Part shown: positions 18,163-27,611 of the stretch, piece by piece
Layout of the letters: every line of letters starts with the position of its first letter
Position numbering within the stretch: the stretch's first letter is position 1
Notes under the pieces: generated by a model
The model's database searches: none
What the model saw: the letters and a program-made list of their open reading frames with translations, nothing else
What the model was told of the DNA's origin: nothing
Position numbers and translations under genes: made by a program
DNA from: an uncultured Prevotellaceae bacterium
Lineage (GTDB): Bacteria > Bacteroidota > Bacteroidia > Bacteroidales > Bacteroidaceae
Assembly (NCBI GenBank): GCA_902771785.1
Contig: CACXYH010000006.1
Location: 1-64,000 of the forward strand
Length of the DNA stretch: 64,000 nucleotides
Direction: 5' to 3'

Positions 18163-21100
18163 TGACGACGATGAAAAGTACGATTTATAATTTCCTACAG
18201 CGTCAGAGTCTCAGACTCTCGCTCTGTGCCATTGCTTTGACAGTAAGTTCAGTGGCTTTCGCTCAGGATGAATTCGACGACGAGGATGCCTCGGCGGGGC
18301 TCAAAGCTCCCAAGCGGGCCAAGGTGGTCGATACCAATCCAACCATCAACGTGCAGGGCATCGTTGTCGACGATGCCACCAAGGCTCCTCTCGCAGGTGT
18401 TCGCCTGCAGGTGCTGGGTGACAACCGTTATGCAGCCATGACCGATGCCGATGGTAAGTTCACCATCAAGGTGCCTACTTTTGCCACCTCTTTATATGTA
18501 CAGTCGCCTAATTACCTGTCGCAGCAGGTCGCCATTATTGCCGGCGACGAGAAGCAGCAGGTGCGCGTGAGCTTGCTGAGCGATGCTTTCGCAGCGATGT
18601 ACGAGAATGGTACGACCATCACGGCCAGGAACAGCTTCGTCTCCGACGGCCGCGGACTGACCATCGACGAGGAGATGCAGAAGAAGCTTGGTGCTGACAT
18701 CCGCATGACCATGCATTCCGGCAACCTCGATCAGGGAGCAGCCATGTTCATTCGTGGTATCGGCTCAATCAATGCCAATGCACAGCCGCTCGTCATTCTC
18801 GACGGCGTGGAGCTCGACATGCAGCAGGACAGACAGTCGCTGCATGTGGGCGATATCTTCAACATGCTCTCCACGATTTCGCCTGACGACATCGACAAGG
18901 TGACCGTGCTGAAGAATGCCACAGCACTCTATGGTGCTCGCGGTGCCAACGGCGTCATCCTGATTGACACGAAGCGTGGCCATTCGATGGCAACACGCAT
19001 TGATGCCAACATCGGTGTGGGCTGGACCTTTACCCCCAGCTATCCCACAATGATGAATGCCGCACAGTATCGTAACTATGCCGTGGAGCAGCTGGGTACC
19101 ATTCCCGAGGTGCAGGAGCGCATCGGTTCTTCTGCGAACCCCTTGCAGTTCAACTTCCTCAACGATGCTAAGGATGGTTTCTATTACAACACTTATCACA
19201 ATGATACCAACTGGAGCGACTACGTTTATCGTACGGCGCTGACCCACAACTACAGCATCAATGTGCAAGGTGGTGACGACATCGGTATGTACAACCTGGC
19301 AGTAGCTTATATCCAGACGATGAAGAACGTCAAGAAGACCAGCTACGACCGCATCAACGTGCGCTTCAATACCGACATCAACCTGCTCTATAACCTCACG
19401 ACGAAGTTCGACATGTCGTTCTCGCGTTCGAACACGAACCTTTTCGACGACGGTATTCCTGCCGACCTGAACGCCGGTGTCATTACCAGTCCGACCTTCG
19501 TGGCGCTGATTAAGAGCCCCTTGCTCAGTCCGTATCAGTATAACCAGAACATCAAGGCCTTCACCTCGTCGCTCTCTGATGCCGACGACCTCTACAGCAC
19601 CTTGAAGGAAGGCAACTACTCGCAGCCCAACCCGCTGGCACTGCTCGACAACGGAGTGGGAGAGCGCAAGAACCGCAATGAGAACACCTTCTTCAATGTG
19701 GCCATTGCTCCTACCTATGAGATTAACAGCGACTGGAAGATTACGACCCACTTCAGCTACTACCTGAACCGTAACTCGCAGGGTTACTACCGTCCCAACA
19801 TCGGTCTGCCCTCCTTTGCCATTGAGAACTTGGGTACCGTCTACTCTAAGACGTCCTCGATTTTCTCCAAGGAGACCAATGTGCTGAGCAACACCCACAT
19901 CGATTGGAACAAGAAGATTGGCGCTCACACGATTGCAGCCATGGGCGGTTTCCGCTACAACTATTTCTCTTACGACAACGGCGACCTGTCTACCGAGTAC
20001 TCTACGAAGCTCGAGGATGATAAGAACCCGCGTCTTGCTACCGGCAACGCAGTCTATTCTACCATCAACGGTGCCGACGACGTCTGGAAAAACATGCAGT
20101 GGTATGTGGCTGGCGACTATAACTACATGAACAAGTACTTTGCAAGCGTCTCGCTGCTCGCCGAGGCTAACAGCCGTTTCGGTTCGAAAGCCGATGGCGG
20201 TGTGAAGCTGCTGGGCGTCAAGTGGGCTATCTTCCCCAGCGTGCAGTTGGGTTGGGTGCTCACCAATGAGAAGTGGTTCCCCAAGCATGCAGGCATCAAC
20301 TACCTGCGTCTGAATGTGGGCTACGACATCAGCGGTAACGATGGTATCAGCAACTATGCTGCCCGCACGTCGTTCAGCCCGGTGCGCTACAACTATACCG
20401 AGATTGGTATGCAGCTTACCAATGTGGGCAACGAGGAAATCAAGTGGGAGACCACGTCGAAGTTCAACATCGGCATGCAGGCCCATTTCCTCAACAACCG
20501 TCTGAGTGCTCGCGCCGACTACTACATCCACACCACCAAAGACCTGCTGGCTCTCAAGAGCTTTGAGAACCCCATCGGCGGTATCAACAACTACTGGACC
20601 AACGACGGCGAGGTGAGCAACACCGGTTTTGAGGTAGGTCTTAGCGGCAAGCCTGTGGCTACCAAGGACTGGCACCTGGAGATTGGTGCTACGGTGGGCC
20701 ACTACGTGAACAAGGTGAAGAGCCTGGCTAACGGCAACTACACCACTTCTATCTATGGTACCGACAACGTGCTCACGGCAGAGGGCAATCCTGTAGGCGT
20801 GTTCTACGGCTACAAGACCAACGGCGTGTTCTCGAAGACATCCGATGCTCAGGCCGCCGGTCTCTATCTGGTCGACGAGACGGGTGCCAAGAAGTACTTC
20901 GCTGCCGGCGATGTCATCTTTGCCGACGTCAACCCCTACAATGCCGAAGGCGAGTATGCCCCCGGTCAGATCGACGAAGCCGACAAGGTGATTGTAGGCA
21001 ATCCCAATCCCGACATCTATGGTAACATCTTCCTCAACCTCAGCTGGAAGCGCTTCAGCCTCGGTGCTATCTTCAACTACAGCCTGGGCAACGACATCTA

Positions 21101-21506
21101 CAACTACCAGCGTTCGCTGCTCAACAGCGGTTCTACGCTCTACAACCAGCAGGTGGCTGAGATTGGACACTGGCGCTATGAAGGACAGCAGACCGACCTG
21201 CCTCGTGTCGCCTTTGGCGACCCCATGGGCAACAATCGCTTCTCTGACCGCTGGATAGAGGATGGTTCCTATCTGCGCATGAAGAATGTCCGACTCAGCT
21301 ATCAGGTACCCATCCCCGACTCATGGCAGTCGTGGCTGCAGGGCATTTCGGTGTGGGCAGAAGGCGGCAACCTCTTCACCCTTACCAAATACACGGGTAG
21401 CGATCCTGAGGTGTCTGCCAGCAACTATCAGCTCTATCAGGGCATCGATTGTGGCAACGTTGTTCAGGGACGCAACTTCTCTATGGGTGTCAAGATTAAT
21501 CTCTAA
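18162..21506 (+). CDS. SusC/RagA-family TonB-dependent outer-membrane transporter (pair 2)
   Basis: 1114 residues. A signal peptide (about 12-35, ending SVAFAQ), an acidic stretch (DEFDDEDAS), a carboxypeptidase-like regulatory domain (about 65-130, NVQGIVVDDATKAPLAGVRL), a plug with TVLKNATALYGARGANGV near residue 250 and a TonB-dependent barrel are visible. The N-terminal extension between signal and regulatory domain is longer than in the first SusC. It ends VKINL, without the usual final aromatic residue. It is translationally coupled to fasciclin lipoprotein 3 and is followed after 38 bases by its SusD partner. It is clearly diverged from the first SusC, so the two pairs probably take different oligosaccharides. 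Confidence 0.95.
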   Translation: MTTMKSTIYNFLQRQSLRLSLCAIALTVSSVAFAQDEFDDEDASAGLKAPKRAKVVDTNPTINVQGIVVDDATKAPLAGVRLQVLGDNRYAAMTDADGKFTIKVPTFATSLYVQSPNYLSQQVAIIAGDEKQQVRVSLLSDAFAAMYENGTTITARNSFVSDGRGLTIDEEMQKKLGADIRMTMHSGNLDQGAAMFIRGIGSINANAQPLVILDGVELDMQQDRQSLHVGDIFNMLSTISPDDIDKVTVLKNATALYGARGANGVILIDTKRGHSMATRIDANIGVGWTFTPSYPTMMNAAQYRNYAVEQLGTIPEVQERIGSSANPLQFNFLNDAKDGFYYNTYHNDTNWSDYVYRTALTHNYSINVQGGDDIGMYNLAVAYIQTMKNVKKTSYDRINVRFNTDINLLYNLTTKFDMSFSRSNTNLFDDGIPADLNAGVITSPTFVALIKSPLLSPYQYNQNIKAFTSSLSDADDLYSTLKEGNYSQPNPLALLDNGVGERKNRNENTFFNVAIAPTYEINSDWKITTHFSYYLNRNSQGYYRPNIGLPSFAIENLGTVYSKTSSIFSKETNVLSNTHIDWNKKIGAHTIAAMGGFRYNYFSYDNGDLSTEYSTKLEDDKNPRLATGNAVYSTINGADDVWKNMQWYVAGDYNYMNKYFASVSLLAEANSRFGSKADGGVKLLGVKWAIFPSVQLGWVLTNEKWFPKHAGINYLRLNVGYDISGNDGISNYAARTSFSPVRYNYTEIGMQLTNVGNEEIKWETTSKFNIGMQAHFLNNRLSARADYYIHTTKDLLALKSFENPIGGINNYWTNDGEVSNTGFEVGLSGKPVATKDWHLEIGATVGHYVNKVKSLANGNYTTSIYGTDNVLTAEGNPVGVFYGYKTNGVFSKTSDAQAAGLYLVDETGAKKYFAAGDVIFADVNPYNAEGEYAPGQIDEADKVIVGNPNPDIYGNIFLNLSWKRFSLGAIFNYSLGNDIYNYQRSLLNSGSTLYNQQVAEIGHWRYEGQQTDLPRVAFGDPMGNNRFSDRWIEDGSYLRMKNVRLSYQVPIPDSWQSWLQGISVWAEGGNLFTLTKYTGSDPEVSASNYQLYQGIDCGNVVQGRNFSMGVKINL

Positions 21507-21544
21507 CAGAATGCATCAATCATCATTCATAATGCATAATTAAT

Positions 21545-23554
21545 ATGAAAAAGATAACATATATAGTAATGGCAATGCTCAGCATCCTCGGCACGACTTC
21601 GTGCGAGGATATGCTTGAGACTGAAAGCACGCGCCAGTTGTTCGACCCAGCACTCGACCAGAAGACCGACTCCGTCTTCTATGCTTATGGCATCATGCAG
21701 GCCATGCAGCAGCTGGCCGACCAGTATTACTTCCAGAACGAAATGCGTGGAGAGTTGGTGAAGCCCACCGCTAAGGCAACAACGCACCTGCGCGATTTGT
21801 CGGCGTTTACGGCCGATGCCAGCAACAAGTACGACAGCGTGTATCTTTATTATAAGGTCATCAACAACTGCAACTATTATCTGGCCCATCGCGACACGAC
21901 GCTGGCCACCGGTGCACGCAATGTCGTGAGCAATGAGTATGCAGCTGTTGCCTCGTTCCGTGCATGGGCCTATCTGCAGCTCACCCGCCAGTATGGTGCC
22001 GTTCCTTACGTCACCGAGCCCGTCACCACGATTGGCCAGATTAATGCCAACACCAGCATGACGAGCTACGAGACCATTCTCGCCAATGAGGCTGCCATGC
22101 TCGAAGCCCTGAAGGCTCGCTACAGCGACGAACAGCTTTCCGTTCCTACCTTTGGCGTAGCAACGCGCAGCATTGGTATCCTTAACTGGAAGAATGCCCG
22201 AGGCGGTGATGTGACGAAGACCATCAGTGCGCGGAAGTGCTTCATTCCTCTCAATGTCATCCTGGGCGACCTTTACCTCGAACTGGGTGAGTACGAGAAA
22301 GCTGCCACCTGCTACTATCAGTACCTGCGCTATGAGGGAATGCAGAGCTCGTCGAATATTGATGTGAACTACAAGAACCCCGTGGGCACGGGTTACGGCC
22401 AGTGGTGTCCTATCTTCAAGAACTTCACGGAGTGGCCTGCTGATTATAACATCGGCTATAACTCTCGTCTTTACAACGGCACGCATGTGTGGGAAAACTT
22501 TCTGGCGCATACAGCAACTGCCGGTGATGTCATTACCTATATTCCCATGGCCGTCAACTACACCATGGGTCAGACGACCGACATCCCTGCCACTTTCGGT
22601 TTCAACTACTATGGCACTGAGCGTCCTTCGGGAAATAATTACGTCATCTTCGACTGTCCCACGACAACCGATATCCAGGTGGTTCCTTCGCAGACATACG
22701 TTGATTCGGCCAGTCGTGCGCAGTACTATTACAACACCGACTACACGAAGACCAATCCCCGCTATATGATTACGAAGAGCGTTCCCGTTGGCGACGGACG
22801 TGCTTCCATCATCTTCCAGGGCGACGGTGCCGACTCTATCTACACCTACATTGAGAAACCTTCTACGGCTTACATCTATCTCTATCGTAATACCACCGTA
22901 TGGCTCCACCTGGCCGAGGCCATCAACCGCATGGGTTATCCCGATGCAGCCTTTGCCGTGCTGAAGAATGGTATACAGGCCGACCTGGTTGACTTCTGCT
23001 ATAGGGAAGTCTACCTGAAGGATGCTCAGGGCAACGACTCTCTCGATGCCAGCGGCAACAAGATTCTCGACATGACGCAGTCGCGCATCGACGACAAGTA
23101 CTATCTGTCTCCCGAGTCCTACGAGCTGCTTACCACTAAGCTGCCGTTCCTGGCTCAGGAAAATTCAGAGGTCTTCAGGAATACTGCCACCAATACATCG
23201 ATTATCGGTATTCATGCCCACGGTGCCGGTGCTATCGACGATATCTATTCTACTTATCGCTTCCGCACCGTGCTCATGGCCAAGCTCGACGACATCAACG
23301 CCAAGTTCAATCTGGGCCTGACCACCTACACCAAGGACGACTACATCAATGCGATGGAAGACCTGCTCTGCGACGAGTATGCACAGGAGTTCGCTTTCGA
23401 GGGAACACGCTTCTCCGACCTGCGCCGTCTGGCCATTCACAAGAACAAGTCGGGCCTGTATGGTGGCAACTTCGGCGACAAGTGGCTCAGCCGCATGCTG
23501 CAGAACAATGCTGCCGGCATCACCACGCTGAACTGCTATCTGCCCTATAAGTAA
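21545..23554 (+). CDS. SusD/RagB-family glycan-binding lipoprotein (pair 2)
   Basis: 669 residues, with lipobox ILGTTSC (Cys20) and SusD/RagB features: an N-terminal helical region with YLQLTRQYGAVPYVTEPV near residue 142 and a C-terminal region containing LLCDEYAQEFAFEGTRFSDLRR near residue 605, the counterpart of the ERxRELxFEGxRWFDLxR motif. It is about 80 residues longer than the first SusD. It should bind oligosaccharide at the surface for the preceding SusC. It is the last gene of the seven-gene run; a hairpin terminator follows about 57 bases after its stop. Confidence 0.95.
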   Translation: MKKITYIVMAMLSILGTTSCEDMLETESTRQLFDPALDQKTDSVFYAYGIMQAMQQLADQYYFQNEMRGELVKPTAKATTHLRDLSAFTADASNKYDSVYLYYKVINNCNYYLAHRDTTLATGARNVVSNEYAAVASFRAWAYLQLTRQYGAVPYVTEPVTTIGQINANTSMTSYETILANEAAMLEALKARYSDEQLSVPTFGVATRSIGILNWKNARGGDVTKTISARKCFIPLNVILGDLYLELGEYEKAATCYYQYLRYEGMQSSSNIDVNYKNPVGTGYGQWCPIFKNFTEWPADYNIGYNSRLYNGTHVWENFLAHTATAGDVITYIPMAVNYTMGQTTDIPATFGFNYYGTERPSGNNYVIFDCPTTTDIQVVPSQTYVDSASRAQYYYNTDYTKTNPRYMITKSVPVGDGRASIIFQGDGADSIYTYIEKPSTAYIYLYRNTTVWLHLAEAINRMGYPDAAFAVLKNGIQADLVDFCYREVYLKDAQGNDSLDASGNKILDMTQSRIDDKYYLSPESYELLTTKLPFLAQENSEVFRNTATNTSIIGIHAHGAGAIDDIYSTYRFRTVLMAKLDDINAKFNLGLTTYTKDDYINAMEDLLCDEYAQEFAFEGTRFSDLRRLAIHKNKSGLYGGNFGDKWLSRMLQNNAAGITTLNCYLPYK

Positions 23555-23611
23555 GCAGCGCAGTCGCCGATACGTGCGTTGAATACGCTATTCTGACGCA
23601 TATGTCCTCAT

Positions 23612-23650
23612 AAATCGCGCAATATTTCACCGTATTGCGCGATTTATTTT
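23612..23650 (+). terminator. Terminator after the SusC/SusD run
   Basis: A 13-bp perfect stem (23612-23624 with 23633-23645, aaatcgcgcaata) and an 8-base loop, followed by attttgt. The T tract overlaps the next promoter. Confidence 0.8.
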
Positions 23651-23651
23651 G

Positions 23652-23659
23652 TATCTTTG
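23652..23659 (+). promoter_or_regulatory. -7 promoter box for the CE7-like esterase
   Basis: TATCTTTG fits the Bacteroidota TAnnTTTG -7 element and lies 35 bases before the esterase start. The -33 position falls inside the terminator stem and has no good TTTG, so the promoter may be weak or affected by the hairpin. Confidence 0.45.
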
Positions 23660-23694
23660 CCCCCGAATTACTTACCAATTAATCGACGATAATA

Positions 23695-24987
23695 ATGAAA
23701 CAGACTTTATTACTCCTTTGGTGTGCACTGGCCTTCGCCTTGGGCACCCGCGCTGTCGAGAATTATCCTTACCGTAGCGACTATCTCTGGGTCACGGTTC
23801 CTAACCATGCCGACTGGCTCTATCAGACGGGCGAGCAGGCCCTCATCGACGTACAGTTCCTGAAGTATGGCATTCCGCGCGACGGAACGGTGGCGTGGAG
23901 CGTGGGCGGCGACCTGCTGCCGGCCGACAAGACCGGCACTGCCCAGCTGAAGAACGGACGCGCTACCATCAACATGGGCACGTCGCGCCAGCCCGGCTTC
24001 CGCGACCTGCGCCTGAAGCTCACGCTCGACGGCACCACCTACGAGCACCATGTCAAGGTGGGCTTCTCCGTCGACAAGATACGCCCCTTCACTCAGCAGC
24101 CCAAGGACTTCCGTGCTTTCTGGGACAAGGCGCTCGACGAGCTGAAGCAGTTCCCGATGAACTACACCATCGAGCCTTATCTTCCCTACACGACCGACAA
24201 GTGCGAGACGTTTCTCGTCAAGCTGCAGGTAGACCGTCGCCATTGGCTCTATGGCTATCTGATGAAGCCCCGCGGCGCCAAGGCGGGCAGCTGTCCCGTG
24301 GTGCTCACGCCTCCGGGCGCCGGTGTGAAGTCCATCAAGCAGGCCTTCGAGCGCACCTATTTCCAGGATAATGGCGTCATCCGGCTGGTGACCGAAATCC
24401 ACGGACTCAACCCGACCATGACCGACAAGGAGTTCAGTGAAATCAGCTCGGCCTTCAGCAATTACCTGGAGATGGGACTCGACCGTCCCGACCACTTCTA
24501 CATGCGCCACGTCTATCTGGGTCTCGTGCGCTGCATCGACTTCCTCACGCAGCTGCCCGAGTGGGATGGCCGTAACGTGGCCGTGCTGGGCGGTTCGCAG
24601 GGTGGGGCCCTGTCTATCGTCGCTGCTGCCCTCGACCCTCGCATCTCGCTCTGTGTGGCCAATCACCCTGCCCTCAGCGACATGGCTGCCGGCTCGGCCG
24701 GCCTCACCAGCGGCTACCCTCACTACAATCCGGAGTTCTATACGAAGGAGAACGTGGCGACCATGGCCTACTACGACGTTGTCAACTTCGCCCCTTACGT
24801 GAAGGCACGCACCTACATGACGTGGGGCTATAACGACAACACTTGTCCGCCCACCACGAGCTATGCCGTGTGGAACGTCCTGCAATGCGAGAAGGAGAGT
24901 CTCGTCACTCCCATCAACGAACACTGGACGAGCGACGTCACCAACCGTCAGCAACTCACCTGGCTCTTGCAGCATTTCGTCAAGTGA
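23695..24987 (+). CDS. Secreted acetylxylan esterase-like carbohydrate esterase (CE7/AXE1 family)
   Basis: 430 residues. The signal peptide (about 1-20) is followed by an N-terminal beta domain (about 25-125) and an alpha/beta-hydrolase domain. The catalytic triad can be read as Ser301 (LGGSQGG), Asp381 (GYNDNTCPP) and His410 (NEHW), and the region FWDKALDELKQFP is typical of the family. It should remove acetyl groups from polysaccharide or oligosaccharide; in this locus acetylated RG-I or pectin is the likely substrate, although CE7 enzymes are usually named for xylan. It begins the enzyme part of the locus and is separated from GH115 by a 22-bp repeat array. Confidence 0.85.
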   Translation: MKQTLLLLWCALAFALGTRAVENYPYRSDYLWVTVPNHADWLYQTGEQALIDVQFLKYGIPRDGTVAWSVGGDLLPADKTGTAQLKNGRATINMGTSRQPGFRDLRLKLTLDGTTYEHHVKVGFSVDKIRPFTQQPKDFRAFWDKALDELKQFPMNYTIEPYLPYTTDKCETFLVKLQVDRRHWLYGYLMKPRGAKAGSCPVVLTPPGAGVKSIKQAFERTYFQDNGVIRLVTEIHGLNPTMTDKEFSEISSAFSNYLEMGLDRPDHFYMRHVYLGLVRCIDFLTQLPEWDGRNVAVLGGSQGGALSIVAAALDPRISLCVANHPALSDMAAGSAGLTSGYPHYNPEFYTKENVATMAYYDVVNFAPYVKARTYMTWGYNDNTCPPTTSYAVWNVLQCEKESLVTPINEHWTSDVTNRQQLTWLLQHFVK

Positions 24988-25117
24988 AGGGGAACTTTGA
25001 CCATGCCGAAGTGCCGCTTTGACCATGCCGAAGTGCCCCTTTGACCATGCCGAAGTGCCCCTTCGGGTGGGCCGAAGTTCCCCTTCGACCCTGCCAAAGG
25101 GGCACTTCTGCTGGGAC
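24986..25117. repeat. 22-bp tandem repeat array (locus 2, A-type units)
   Basis: Six units start at 24986, 25008, 25030, 25052, 25074 and 25096, all exactly 22 bases apart. The central ones read gaagtgccgctttgaccatgcc with small changes. The first unit overlaps the esterase stop codon. The array is transcribed with neither gene's coding region and lies just before the GH115 promoter. Confidence 0.85.
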
Positions 25118-25142
25118 AAAGAGCAGTTTTTGGGCTTTTTTC

Positions 25143-25173
25143 TTGTTTGTTTGCGGCTTTTATCGTACTTTTG
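25143..25173 (+). promoter_or_regulatory. Promoter of the GH115-GH106-GH78 gene run
   Basis: The -7 box TACTTTTG is at 25166-25173, and a TTG at 25143-25145 lies 20 bases upstream. It places the transcript start near 25180 and so excludes the long reading frame that opens at 25041. Confidence 0.65.
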
Positions 25174-25220
25174 TAGTGTCATTAGCAAACAACAAGACAA
25201 TAATACTACTTACTACTACG

Positions 25221-27611
25221 ATGATCATGATGACAAGGTTTGTCAAGATGCTGGCAGTGCTGCTCTGCGCTGCAATGATGGAACAGAAGGCACGGGCCGA
25301 GGGACGCATCACCCTCTTCAGCGGCGAACAACCCTTGAGCTATCACGTGGAAGGCAAGGCGGCTCCCGTGGTGACGAAGGCGCTGCAGATGTTTTCCGAC
25401 GACGTGAGGCTGGTGCAGATGGGAAAGACGGACGTGGTGTCGAAGCCCGACGCCACGATGCTGATTTACCAGCTCGATGCCAACAAGAAGGCATCGGCTG
25501 CCCTGCGCAAGCTGCAGGTGCCCGTTGGCGAGGTGGCCTCGCGCATGGATGCCTTCTGGATAGGCGTGCGCCAGGGTAAGCTGCTCGTTGTGGGCAGCAA
25601 CGGGCGCGGCACGGCCTACGGCATACTCGAGCTTAGCCGCCTGATGGGCGTGTCGCCCTGGGTGTGGTGGGGCGATGTGAAGCCCCACACGTCGAATGCG
25701 TTTTCGCTGCCTTCCGACTTCGAGTCGCTGCAGTCGCCTTCAGTCGAGTATCGCGGCATCTTCATCAACGACGAAGACTGGTCGCTGCGCCCCTGGTCGG
25801 CAAAGAACTTCGAGCCCGGCCAGCCCATGGGCCCTAAGACCTACAGGGAAATCTTCAAGCTGCTGTTGCGCCTGCGTGCCAACGCGCTGTGGCCGGCCAT
25901 GCACGAGGGCACGCCCGCTTTCTTCAGCGTGAAGGGCAACAAGGAGATGGCCGACTCGTTCAGCATCGTTATCGGCACGTCGCATTGCGAGCCCCTGTTG
26001 CGCAACAACGTGGCCGAATGGGACGTGAAGCAGCGCGGCCCCTATAACTATATGACCAATCGCAAGGCCGTCAGCCAGTACTGGACCGAGCGCCTGCAGC
26101 AGGTGGCCGGCTCTGAGGAGCTCTTCACCATCGGCATGCGTGGCATTCACGACGGCTCGATGGAGGGCGTGAAGACGCCCGAGGAGAAGCTCAACGGCCT
26201 GCAGCAGGTCATCGACGACCAGCGCGAGCTGCTGCGCAAGTATGTGAATAAGGACGTGACGCGCGTGCCGCAGGTGTTCATTCCCTATAAGGAGGTGCTC
26301 GAAATCATGGAGAGCGGCCTGCGTGTGCCCGACGACGTGATGCTGATGTGGTGCGACGACAACTACGGCTACCTCACCCGCCTGCCCGACAGCCTGCAGC
26401 AGCAGCGAAAGGGTGGGGGCGGCGTCTACTATCACCTCAGCTACTGGGGCCGTCCGCACGACCACCTGTGGCTCACCACCACGCAGCCCGGTCTCATCTA
26501 CAACGAGATGCGTGCTGCCTACGACCACAACTGCCGCCGCCTCTGGATTGCCAACGTGCACGATCCGAAGGTGGCTGCCTACGACCTGGAGCTCTTCCTC
26601 GATATGGCTTGGAACATTGACTGCGTGCAGCCCCAGACGCTGCAGCAGCACTTAGAGCGCTGGCTCTCGGTGCAGTTCGGCCCGGTCGTGGGGCATGCCA
26701 TCGCTCCGGCCATGCAGGAACTCTATCGGCTCAACGCCATCCGCAAGCCCGAGTTCATGGGCTGGACGCAGGTGGAGCTCGATAAGAAGAAGTATCCCGG
26801 TGGCAAGTCGGTGCCTACGACGACCGAGTTCACCCTGAAGCAGGCCTACGAGCGCATGAACGACTTTGCCCGCATCGAGGCCACCGTCGACGTCTATGCC
26901 CCGTTGGTGCGCGAGAATGCCCGCGATGCCTACTTCGCCCACGTGCTCTATCCTGTACATGCCTCGGCTGCGATGACGCGCAAGATGCTCAGCCAGCCGG
27001 TGGAGAGCCGCCGTGCCTACGAGGAAATACAGGCGCTCACCGAGCGTTACAACGCGCTGAGCGACGGCAAGTGGAGCGGTCTCATGTCGGCAGCACCCCG
27101 CCAGCTGCCCGTCTTCGGACAGGTGCGAACAGAGTTGCCGCAGCATCCCGTGCCCGGTCGCTGCGTGGCCCGCAATGCCTGCAGCTATACCCGCGCCACA
27201 GAGGGCGTTCAGCCCATACAGCTGTTAGGCCATTCGATGAATGCCGTCAGCATTCCCAAGGGCGGCTCGCTGACCTTTGAGTTCGAGACCGACATAGCGG
27301 GCGATGCCCAGCTCTACACCGCCATGATACCCACCCAGCCCAGCGATCGCGGCGACCTGCGCTACAGCGTGAGCCTCGACGGGGCGGCGCCTGTGGTCAT
27401 TTCGCTGAAAGAGCCCTACCGCTCAGAGCGCTGGAAGCAGAACGTCTTGCGGGCTCAGGCCTTGAAGGCAACGCCTGTCCGCGTGTCGAAGGGCAAGCAC
27501 ACACTTGTCGTCAAGGCGCTCGACGACCATATCATCCTCGACCAGTGGATGCTCGACACGCGTCGCGACCGCTCGTTCTACGTAATCCCCGTCCATGCCA
27601 ATCATGAATAG
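25221..27611 (+). CDS. Glycoside hydrolase family 115 (alpha-glucuronidase type)
   Basis: 796 residues from the ATG at 25221, the first in-frame start after the promoter; 25227 or 25230 are alternatives. The signal peptide region is MTRFVKMLAVLLCAAMM. An N-terminal domain (about 30-160) precedes the catalytic TIM-barrel-like core: VEYRGIFINDEDWSLRPW (about 178), RANALWPAMHEGTPAFF, GMRGIHDGSMEG and VMLMWCDDNYGYLTRLP are typical of GH115. A beta-sandwich follows at the C-terminus. Family members remove glucuronic acid or 4-O-methyl-glucuronic acid from xylan or arabinogalactan. In an RG-I locus the likely target is a glucuronylated side chain. It overlaps the next gene by 8 bases (ATGAATAG). 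Confidence 0.9.
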   Translation: MIMMTRFVKMLAVLLCAAMMEQKARAEGRITLFSGEQPLSYHVEGKAAPVVTKALQMFSDDVRLVQMGKTDVVSKPDATMLIYQLDANKKASAALRKLQVPVGEVASRMDAFWIGVRQGKLLVVGSNGRGTAYGILELSRLMGVSPWVWWGDVKPHTSNAFSLPSDFESLQSPSVEYRGIFINDEDWSLRPWSAKNFEPGQPMGPKTYREIFKLLLRLRANALWPAMHEGTPAFFSVKGNKEMADSFSIVIGTSHCEPLLRNNVAEWDVKQRGPYNYMTNRKAVSQYWTERLQQVAGSEELFTIGMRGIHDGSMEGVKTPEEKLNGLQQVIDDQRELLRKYVNKDVTRVPQVFIPYKEVLEIMESGLRVPDDVMLMWCDDNYGYLTRLPDSLQQQRKGGGGVYYHLSYWGRPHDHLWLTTTQPGLIYNEMRAAYDHNCRRLWIANVHDPKVAAYDLELFLDMAWNIDCVQPQTLQQHLERWLSVQFGPVVGHAIAPAMQELYRLNAIRKPEFMGWTQVELDKKKYPGGKSVPTTTEFTLKQAYERMNDFARIEATVDVYAPLVRENARDAYFAHVLYPVHASAAMTRKMLSQPVESRRAYEEIQALTERYNALSDGKWSGLMSAAPRQLPVFGQVRTELPQHPVPGRCVARNACSYTRATEGVQPIQLLGHSMNAVSIPKGGSLTFEFETDIAGDAQLYTAMIPTQPSDRGDLRYSVSLDGAAPVVISLKEPYRSERWKQNVLRAQALKATPVRVSKGKHTLVVKALDDHIILDQWMLDTRRDRSFYVIPVHANHE

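Noticed and set aside
18765..21170. An 801-codon minus-strand frame opposite SusC pair 2
   Set aside because: It is low in recognisable motifs and lies fully within a clear SusC gene.
25041..25220. N-terminal extension of GH115
   Set aside because: It would translate the 22-bp repeats and the promoter; a signal peptide begins after the ATG at 25221.
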